Assembly (NCBI GenBank): GCA_021775555.1
Contig: JAJFHP010000067.1
Coordinates: 1-64,000 of the forward strand
Source: Hyphomicrobiales bacterium
GTDB taxonomy: Bacteria > Pseudomonadota > Alphaproteobacteria > Rhizobiales > Methyloligellaceae
Length of the DNA stretch: 64,000 nucleotides
Direction of reading: 5' to 3'
Part shown: positions 6,415-16,996 of the stretch, in pieces
Layout of the letters: every line of letters starts with the position of its first letter
Numbering within the stretch: the first letter of the stretch is position 1
Made by a program: the position numbers and the translations under genes
Notes under the pieces: generated by a model
What the model was told of the DNA's origin: nothing
Seen by the model: only the letters and a program-made list of their open reading frames with translations
Database searches by the model: none

Positions 6415-9090
6415 ATGGCTAAGATTGAACTCAAATCAGCCGCTGAAATCGAAGAACTCGAACAGCGATACGACCCTGAAATGGCGTTTCGCCACAACTT
6501 TGGCATGACCAAGTGGCTGGTCGTTGCACTCCTGTTTCTGCTCTCCTTATTTCATTACTACACAGCCGGATTCGGCGTGCTCGAGCACCATTGGCACGTT
6601 GGTGTTCATCTCGCATTCGTCCTTGGTCTGATCCTTCTCGTCTATACAGCGCATAGCACCAAAGATATTCCCGCATCGATCGCGGAGGAACCTTCGGAGC
6701 TGCAAATTGGCTGGCCCGATGTGACCAAAGCGGCAGCGGCGTCAATCTTCATTGCCGGTATGCTGGGCAATGCTGTCGGTGCTGTGGTTTTCATGGGATT
6801 TATGGTGGTGGTTCACGTCAGCCGGCGGCATATAGCGCGCAATGGCCTGCATGGTGGCCGAACAGTGGATCATGTATTTGCTGGTGTTGTTGGCGTCTTT
6901 TTCCTGCTTGTTGTTGGTCAGTATTTTGGAGTTTTCGGCAAAAGCTTTTGGGGGCAATTCGGCGACCCGCCGGCAATCCGCCTGAACATGGCGATGATGG
7001 TTCTGGCCCTTGTCTTTGAATCGCGGCGGCGCGTGCCGGTTGTCCTTCTGCTGTTTGCGGCTGCCGCCTACTATTATAGCGGCGGCCTTGGTGGCATCGG
7101 GCTCGCCAATGACGGTCTGGTGCTGGTGTTGGTCACGAGTGCGCTTGCCTTCGCAATCACCCTTGAACCCATTGTGCGCAATCTGCCGGTGCTCAGCCCG
7201 GCAGATCTCAAAGAAGCCGAAGCCAAACGTGGTGGCGGTGTCCCCGCTTATGACTGGTTCCTTTTCGTCATCGTTGCCATTTCGTCGATGTATGTCGCTG
7301 TCACATATGACGGTTTTTTCGGGGTTATGGATGAGCTCAATTTCCGGATCGGCGACCCGACCGGGCTGGATCTGCTCATGGGAACAGCAATGGTCCTCAT
7401 TGTTGTTGAGGCTGCGCGCCGTACCTCCGGAATTGCGCTTCCCATCATCACCAATCTGTTTGTCATGTATGCGTTGTTCGGGAACTATTTCTCCTATCCG
7501 ATGGTGCATCCCGGCACGACCTGGCCGGCCTTGATTGATCACCTCTATCTCAAAGGGGAAGGCGTGACAGGGCGACCAGTGTTCGTCATCGCCACATATG
7601 TTTTCCATTTTGTGTTGTTTGGCATGGTCGCGTTGCGCGTCGGACTTGGACAATTATTCATCGACATCGCTCATTGCGTGGCCGGGAAATATGCCGGAGG
7701 CCCGGCCAAGGTGTCCGTGCTTGCTTCAGGGATGATGGGAATGATTTCCGGCTCGTCCATCGCCAACACGGTGATGACCGGGTCACTCACCATCCCCACC
7801 ATGAAACGCGTTGGCTACAAGCCGCATTTTGCCGCGGCCGTTGAGGCTGCGGCTTCGACCGGGGGGCAGATCACGCCGCCGATCATGGGTTCAGCCGCGT
7901 TTCTCATGATCGAATTTCTGGAAATCCCGCTAAGGGATATCATCCTTGCGGCCATCGTACCGGCCTCGATGCACTATCTGGGCGTCATGGTCATGGTGCA
8001 TTTCGAAGCCAAGAAGCTGGGTTTGCGCGGGCTTCGCCCGGACGAGATGCCGGTGTGGCGTGAGGTCCTAGCAAAGCGGTGGCTTACACTCATTCCGTTC
8101 TTCCTGATCATCTACATGATCTTCGTCGGGCATACGCCCTATTGGGCCGCGTTCTGGTCGATAACCGCTGCTTTAGCGATGGGTTTTGGCAACGCCTTTC
8201 TCAGGTGGTTTCTCAAGACCACCATGGACATTCCGGAAGAAGTGACGGGCCGGCATCTCGGCTGTGACCCCATCAACTTGAAAGGATTTGTCGACGCTTT
8301 CCAGATGGGTGGTAAATATGCGCTGTCGGTTGGCGCTGCCGCAGCGACTGTGGGGATCATCATTGGCGTTTTGACAGTGACCGGGACGCCGTTCAACATC
8401 GCCACAATGGTCAACAATTTCGCCAGTGAGGCAGGCCAGGTGATCGCCAGTATGGACGTCACAGGAATGTTGGATGTGCGCAGTGTGACATTGTTCCTGA
8501 CGCTGATCTTTGTTGCCATATCTTGCATCATCATGGGCGCTGGCCTGCCAACGACGGCGACATATCTTGTTCTCGCCACCATGGCGACGCCAGCCCTGGC
8601 AGTGCTCGGTGTGGATGCCCTTCAAACTCATTTCTTCGTCTTTTATTACGGTGTTCTGGCCGATATCACGCCGCCTGTAGCGCTAGCCGCTTATGCGGGA
8701 GCGACGATTGCCGGGGCCAATCTGATGGAAACCGGAAATGCCGCCTTCAGGCTGGGTGCGGCCAAAGCATTGGTGCCGTTTGTCTTCATGTATGCCCCGA
8801 CCATGTTGCTGGTAATCGGTGACTTTGACTTGTACGAGTTCGCGGTGGCCTTTATCGGGTGTGCGCTTGGTGTGGTCATGATGGGGGCGGCGCTGACAGG
8901 CTATGTTGTCGCCAATATGAGCATGTGGCAGCGCTTGCTCCTGGGAGCAGCAGCAATCCTGGTTATAGCGCCCGGCGTGCAGTCAGGGCTGGTAGGCGCG
9001 GCCATGGCTTTCCCTATAGTTTTGCTCCAGTTTACTGCTTGGAAAAGTGGTCGTCGGGAAAACGAGAGGGCTCACACCTCGAGTGAATAG
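6415..9090 (+). CDS. TRAP transporter fused permease (4TM-12TM), TAXI type
   Basis: From the ATG at 6415 this is an 891-residue membrane protein that fuses the small DctQ-like and large DctM-like TRAP subunits, the usual form for TAXI systems. Many hydrophobic segments run along the whole length. The DctM-like core shows SGSSIANTVMTGS and the STGGQITPPIMGS signature around the middle, with a second half-repeat near GAGLPTTATYL. A longer frame from TTG 6343 would be translated through the stem-loop and lacks a ribosome site, whereas GGGGGCG precedes the ATG. Energy comes from an ion gradient, with the ligand delivered by the protein at 5299-6318. Confidence 0.92.
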   Translation: MAKIELKSAAEIEELEQRYDPEMAFRHNFGMTKWLVVALLFLLSLFHYYTAGFGVLEHHWHVGVHLAFVLGLILLVYTAHSTKDIPASIAEEPSELQIGWPDVTKAAAASIFIAGMLGNAVGAVVFMGFMVVVHVSRRHIARNGLHGGRTVDHVFAGVVGVFFLLVVGQYFGVFGKSFWGQFGDPPAIRLNMAMMVLALVFESRRRVPVVLLLFAAAAYYYSGGLGGIGLANDGLVLVLVTSALAFAITLEPIVRNLPVLSPADLKEAEAKRGGGVPAYDWFLFVIVAISSMYVAVTYDGFFGVMDELNFRIGDPTGLDLLMGTAMVLIVVEAARRTSGIALPIITNLFVMYALFGNYFSYPMVHPGTTWPALIDHLYLKGEGVTGRPVFVIATYVFHFVLFGMVALRVGLGQLFIDIAHCVAGKYAGGPAKVSVLASGMMGMISGSSIANTVMTGSLTIPTMKRVGYKPHFAAAVEAAASTGGQITPPIMGSAAFLMIEFLEIPLRDIILAAIVPASMHYLGVMVMVHFEAKKLGLRGLRPDEMPVWREVLAKRWLTLIPFFLIIYMIFVGHTPYWAAFWSITAALAMGFGNAFLRWFLKTTMDIPEEVTGRHLGCDPINLKGFVDAFQMGGKYALSVGAAAATVGIIIGVLTVTGTPFNIATMVNNFASEAGQVIASMDVTGMLDVRSVTLFLTLIFVAISCIIMGAGLPTTATYLVLATMATPALAVLGVDALQTHFFVFYYGVLADITPPVALAAYAGATIAGANLMETGNAAFRLGAAKALVPFVFMYAPTMLLVIGDFDLYEFAVAFIGCALGVVMMGAALTGYVVANMSMWQRLLLGAAAILVIAPGVQSGLVGAAMAFPIVLLQFTAWKSGRRENERAHTSSE

Positions 9091-9256
9091 ATCAACGGTT
9101 CACCCGCGAATGCCACCGCTGAGGGGTACTAACCTGCTTTCGGACGTCAATTTCCGTGCATGATCACTGGCTCATTTTCACCCAGGAATGTGCTTCGGGA
9201 AAGCAGAGTGTCCGGTGGACGCTCGTCCAACACGTGGACGCATTTTCGGAATTCTC

Positions 9257-9583
9257 CTAGCCGGTACTCCAGGCCCTGGGCTTCTTCATTCCAGCGATCC
9301 GGCACGCCTGCTGAGGATATCCATATGGGAAAAGCTTAAACAACCGGTTGCGGTCCGCGCCCATGGATTTGGTCACGAACCTGACGGTCCAGCTTACGTC
9401 AGGTGCGACCTGGTGGTCCTCCCAGTAGTCGCGCATAGTTCGTATGATAACCCAATGCTCGTCGGTAAGCGTGATGCTCTCTTCCGCAGCGAACCTTTCG
9501 GCGATCTGCTCGGTCCAATCGGCTGGATCAACCAGATAGCCGTCAAGGTCAATATTGGGCACCTTCGTCAAATCAGGGCTCAC
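9257..9583 (-). CDS. DsrC/TusE-family protein lacking the C-terminal cysteine
   Basis: A 108-residue protein with the DsrC/TusE fold, a small sulfur-relay family whose flexible C-terminal arm carries reactive cysteines. The segment HWVIIRTMRDYWEDH and the C-terminal ACRIAGMKKPRAW are family hallmarks. C94 matches the inner cysteine of DsrC, but the position of the essential near-terminal cysteine is W105. It therefore cannot form the DsrC-type disulfide or persulfide relay in the usual way, and may be a regulatory or structural homologue. The GTG start lies 57 bases after nirS on the same strand, so it is probably cotranscribed with nitrite reductase. Confidence 0.8.
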   Translation of the reverse strand: MSPDLTKVPNIDLDGYLVDPADWTEQIAERFAAEESITLTDEHWVIIRTMRDYWEDHQVAPDVSWTVRFVTKSMGADRNRLFKLFPYGYPQQACRIAGMKKPRAWSTG

Positions 9584-9640
9584 TCTTAAGCTCTATCCCC
9601 AGGCTCGATCCAGTCGTCATAGGTCGCATTTTCCCGGGGT

Positions 9641-13692
<4,052 letters not shown>

Positions 13693-13703
<11 letters not shown>

Positions 13704-14682
13704 CACTGGAGGCATCACCCGCAGGCGCGCTTTGACCATTGTGGCCGCAACCGCGGCAACCGCAGTACTACCGATACCCGGCTCCAGTAGCACGGCGCGT
13801 AACATTGAGTGGACAGGAACGGCTCTTGGCGCCGACGCGAAGCTCATTCTTTGCAGCGATGACGAAGCAAGGTCTCGTGCCGCCATCGCCGATTGCCTGG
13901 CCGAGGTCGAGCGTCTGGAAAATATCTTTAGCCTGTACCGGAAAGGGTCTGAGATCACGCGCCTGAATGCGGCGGGTCATCTTGCAGCACCTTCACACGA
14001 TATGCGGTTGCTGCTCGCGACGAGCCAGACCATGAGTGAGCTGACAGAAGGGCTTTACGATCCCACAGTGCAGCCTGTCTGGGAACTCTATGCGGACTGG
14101 TTCACATCCAATCCAGGACAAGACGGCCCGCCTGCCGCGTTGGTCAGCCAAGCGCTTGAACGCGTGGGATATCATCGTATGGATATCCGAGCGGATTTTG
14201 TGAAGCTGCCGCCAAACGGGCGTCTTACACTCAACGGCATCGCGCAAGGCTATATCACCGACCGGATCGCCGATCTCCTGCGAACGCGAGGTTGGACACA
14301 TGTTCTGGTGAACATGGGTGAATTGCGGGCGCTTGGCTCAAATAGCGATGGTCAATCGTGGAAAATTTTGCTTCGCGAGGCCAACAAGGGCATATCACTC
14401 ACCAACAGATCGCTGGCAACATCAGCAGGTGAAGCCTCAACATTTAGTGACAACCCAGCAGTCTCTCACTTGATTAATCCGGGAACCGGCCGCTCACCAC
14501 ACCAGTTCCGGAGCCTCTCGGTTGGCCACAAATCTGCGACAGTGGCCGATGCGCTTTCAACCGGCCTGTATGCTGCAACTCCCCAACATATATCGCGCAT
14601 TGCCGCCCGGATACCCGGCGTTCGTGTTTGGGCATTGGATGCAGGGGGAGAGATGCGTACTTTTGGTGAAGAGGTCCGCTAA
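13693..14682 (+). CDS. nirX: FAD:protein FMN transferase (ApbE/NirX-like), Tat-exported
   Basis: A 329-residue ApbE-family enzyme that transfers FMN from FAD onto a serine or threonine of a target protein in the periplasm. The twin-arginine signal ITRRRALTIVAATAAT (about 9-24) predicts Tat export. The downstream segments LNGIAQGYITDRIADLL and HLINPGTGR are typical of ApbE. It overlaps the nirI end by 11 bases, and the obvious substrate is the FMN-binding domain of NirI. NirX in Paracoccus has the same position. Its lipid attachment status is unclear because no lipobox is seen. Confidence 0.9.
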
Positions 14683-14723
14683 GTGCCTAAAGTGGATAAA
14701 TTACCCCACTCTTTTGGTCTCGA

Positions 14724-14751
14724 TTTGGTGTTTCCATGCTCCGGGTATAAT
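14724..14751 (+). promoter_or_regulatory. possible promoter for the knottin-like gene
   Basis: A perfect -10 hexamer TATAAT (14746-14751) stands 16 bases after a weak -35 TTTGGT (14724-14729). It lies 47 bases before the leader ORF and in the gap after nirX. The -35 is poor, so an activator or an extended element may be needed. Confidence 0.4.
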
Positions 14752-14798
14752 CTGACGTATTGATTGTACGCGTCTGAAGCAATCCTTGGGAGGGGACA

Positions 14799-14840
14799 AT
14801 GCTCAGATCAATCGTCACTGAATTGGGAGATGTCCTATGA
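14799..14840 (+). CDS. 13-codon leader ORF coupled to the next gene
   Basis: ATG at 14799 follows a very strong ribosome site (GGGAGGGGACA). It encodes MLRSIVTELGDVL and stops with TGA at 14838-14840, overlapping the ATG of the next gene (14837) as ATGA. The ribosome site of that next gene (GGGAGA) lies inside this ORF. The arrangement indicates translational coupling, a leader peptide controlling the small secreted protein. The peptide has no run of one amino acid, so classic attenuation is not suggested. Confidence 0.6.
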   Translation: MLRSIVTELGDVL

Positions 14841-15097
14841 AATCATTCATAAAGGTAGCACTTGTTTTTGTGGCAATCGTTGGATTCGCTAGCCTGACTG
14901 GTCCATCAACACAGTCATCGGCGGCATCATATGACTTACAGGCGTTGTCAAATGTGATACCCGCTCTCAAACTGGACAACAGGCATTCAAGCCCGGTTAT
15001 CCAGCACGGAACGCATCTGTGCTCTGCGCCTTCACATTGCGGTACTGGTCATTTGTGCTGCTCTGGCCACTGCAAGGCTGTTAGCACCTGTGGTTAG
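14837..15097 (+). CDS. small secreted protein with knottin-type cysteine spacing
   Basis: An 86-residue protein with a signal peptide (about 1-30, hydrophobic core VALVFVAIVGFASL, AxA-like end SSAAS), a short linker, and a compact C-terminal domain of six cysteines at 62, 68, 74, 75, 79 and 85. The spacing C-X5-C-X5-CC-X3-C-X5-C falls within the inhibitor cystine knot (knottin) pattern best known from animal and plant toxins and defence peptides. It is preceded by GGGAGA and coupled to a 13-codon leader ORF. I do not recognise a family. A secreted disulfide-stabilised effector, inhibitor or signalling peptide is possible; metal binding is the main alternative. Confidence 0.72.
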   Translation: MKSFIKVALVFVAIVGFASLTGPSTQSSAASYDLQALSNVIPALKLDNRHSSPVIQHGTHLCSAPSHCGTGHLCCSGHCKAVSTCG

Positions 15098-15404
15098 GAC
15101 TGCCGGATCTACTGTTGCATAAGACAGGCTTCGTCCCTGTGATAGAACGTCCTGTTACTTGCTAACGAAGCAGGTGACTCTGTGCGAGCCGCCTGAAGCT
15201 AGGTTTTTGCGCGACTAATTCTCATTTTCATCTCCATTTAGCCGCCGACTCTTTGATTAAGATGTTCGTCAGGCGTAGGGTTCGGTCGAATATTAAGTCG
15301 TGTACACAATTATGGACTTCGGCCAAACCGATATTCTGAGTGGTAAAAAGGGTCTTTTGATTGTCAGGCATGAATGCATATACTGGTATGCACGGGAGAT
15401 GGCG
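15098..15404. other. intergenic, with an inverted repeat near its end
   Basis: No gene is seen in this 307-base gap. Near its right end TGCATA (15375-15380) and TATGCA (15387-15392) form an inverted repeat with a six-base spacer, 12 bases before the next start codon. It could be an operator or an mRNA hairpin near the ribosome site. No clear terminator follows the knottin-like gene. Confidence 0.4.
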
Positions 15405-16451
15405 ATGAAGCGGATACTTTTATTCTGTCTGGCAGTGTTGATCGGCGCGGTGGGGGTGCCCTCTGCGCAGGCGGCGGAGCCCGGGTGCAAAAAATACAAG
15501 GTGAACGCACCAATTCTGTATGTGCACAGGAATATCGGCCAGTCGGGTGATTATCTCGGTCAAATTGAGAGTGGGACTGTTGCCTGCATTTCACACCAAG
15601 TAAATACCGACAATCAGCAGTGGGGCTTTATCACGCACAAACAGCAGGCGAGTGGTCAAAATGAGCCGGTAAATGGCTGGATACGCCTCGAATTCATGAC
15701 GCTTCAGTCGCAGGCCGGGGCCGCACCGCCAGCCTCCAGTCCGGTAGTTCAGCAAACACCGCCCCCTCAGGTTGCGGCCGCACCGCCAGCCCCCACCCCG
15801 GCGGTTCAGCCAGCCCGGCCCCCTGCACCCCAGCTTGCCGGCAATCGCCCGAATGCTATTGCACCTTCCTGCCCGCCGGGTTTTGTCCTCACCGCTGGCC
15901 AGTGCAAGAGACCCGCGGTCACTGCTCCAGCACCCTCATGTCCGGCAGGGTTTGTTTTCTCACAAGGGAAGTGCGTTGCCTCCTCGGCACGGCCATCGGC
16001 TGGTAGCAATGTTGCCATCGCACCTGCTGGCACCTCTCCGGCAGGCGCTGGCAGCCTCCAGCAACAGCTCAACCCCAGGGATCTGACGATCGCAATTCAA
16101 CAGGAACTGACGCGGCTTGGCTGCAATCCTGGCCCGGCTGATGGCGATTGGGGGCGGCGCACGGTCAACGCGATCACGGCGTTCAACCGGCAAACCAATC
16201 TCAGCCTGGATGCTGGAAAGCCCGGCGAGAACACGCTCCCGGTGCTCAAATCAACAGCCGGCGCGATTTGTACTTCATCGTCACCACAGGTGAAGCCGGT
16301 CAGCACGGGATATACGGCACCCAAGAAGAAAACGCCAAAGACTGTCAAAAAGAAGGCACCGCCCAAGAAAAAGGTCAAAACCTACCGGGGCGGAGAGGGC
16401 GCGCGCCTGGACTGCGAAAGTGGCCGGAAGGTCACCAACGAATGTTTTTGA
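15405..16451 (+). CDS. secreted SH3/Cys-repeat/peptidoglycan-binding protein
   Basis: From the ATG at 15405 (GGGAG six bases upstream; longer frames lack this) the protein has 348 residues. In order: signal peptide (1-23); an SH3-like domain (about 28-100) with WGFITHK and VNGW; a proline-alanine linker (105-150); two short cysteine repeats of the form SCPxGFVxxxGxC (155-167 and 178-190); a peptidoglycan-binding-like module (about 223-290) with LGCNPGPADGDWG; a lysine-rich stretch (307-326); and a last segment with two cysteines. Its SH3 domain resembles that of the protein at 37633, and its peptidoglycan module resembles those at 36664 and 38443. A cell-wall-associated role is inferred; no enzyme motif is seen. 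Confidence 0.75.
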   Translation: MKRILLFCLAVLIGAVGVPSAQAAEPGCKKYKVNAPILYVHRNIGQSGDYLGQIESGTVACISHQVNTDNQQWGFITHKQQASGQNEPVNGWIRLEFMTLQSQAGAAPPASSPVVQQTPPPQVAAAPPAPTPAVQPARPPAPQLAGNRPNAIAPSCPPGFVLTAGQCKRPAVTAPAPSCPAGFVFSQGKCVASSARPSAGSNVAIAPAGTSPAGAGSLQQQLNPRDLTIAIQQELTRLGCNPGPADGDWGRRTVNAITAFNRQTNLSLDAGKPGENTLPVLKSTAGAICTSSSPQVKPVSTGYTAPKKKTPKTVKKKAPPKKKVKTYRGGEGARLDCESGRKVTNECF

Positions 16452-16486
16452 GTTTTGAAGACCGGACCTTGACCAAGTATCCTGTT

Positions 16487-16996
16487 TCAGATGGCCTCTT
16501 CCAGCCAGGCGATGAATGACGCCGCGTAACTGCGCGGAACCGAAACGTCATAAGGACCAGCAGCCTCACGCCGACTGATCAGCACCGGTATATGCTCAAT
16601 TACCGTATGCGCGGCGCCTTTGACAGGCAGGGCATCAAAATCCAGCGGTGAGCCCTTGGCCAGAACCTCTATAGTGCGCGGCCCTTCAATGCGCAGTACA
16701 ACACGGCCATGGCTCTGGTCGAACAGAGACGCTGTTTCGCCGATCATCCGGCCAAGCACTGTTTCCACGCCCTGCGCGTCATGCTGCTCCGAGAAAACCC
16801 AAAATTCGTCCGGGCCGGTGGCGCAGATGAGCAGCCCGTCATCCTCCATGATTTCAAGGGACCGAGACGCTTCGCCCTTGCGCAATATCACCTGGAATTG
16901 CGTCATGCCGGGCACCTCCCGGACGCTCAGTCCCGACTGCGGGGCAGGTGGAAGCTGCCCTTCGAGCGGGCTGTGGGGCATTGGAAAATCAGCCAC
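16487..16996 (-). CDS. soxG: sarcosine oxidase gamma subunit
   Basis: The smallest folate-domain subunit (169 residues) of heterotetrameric sarcosine oxidase, related to the GcvT fold. I choose the GTG at 16996: it overlaps the end of soxA by eight bases and has GGGGAGAAG about six bases upstream. The upstream extension of the frame is only soxA read in another frame. Segments such as GPDEFWVFSE and DQSHGRVVLRIEGPRTIEVLAKG match SoxG. It is the last gene of the sox operon and meets the secreted-protein gene convergently with 35 bases between. Confidence 0.9.
   Translation of the reverse strand: MADFPMPHSPLEGQLPPAPQSGLSVREVPGMTQFQVILRKGEASRSLEIMEDDGLLICATGPDEFWVFSEQHDAQGVETVLGRMIGETASLFDQSHGRVVLRIEGPRTIEVLAKGSPLDFDALPVKGAAHTVIEHIPVLISRREAAGPYDVSVPRSYAASFIAWLEEAI

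Noticed and set aside
6742..7653. 303-codon minus-strand frame inside the TRAP permease
   Set aside because: Histidine- and asparagine-rich translation typical of an antisense of membrane-protein codons.
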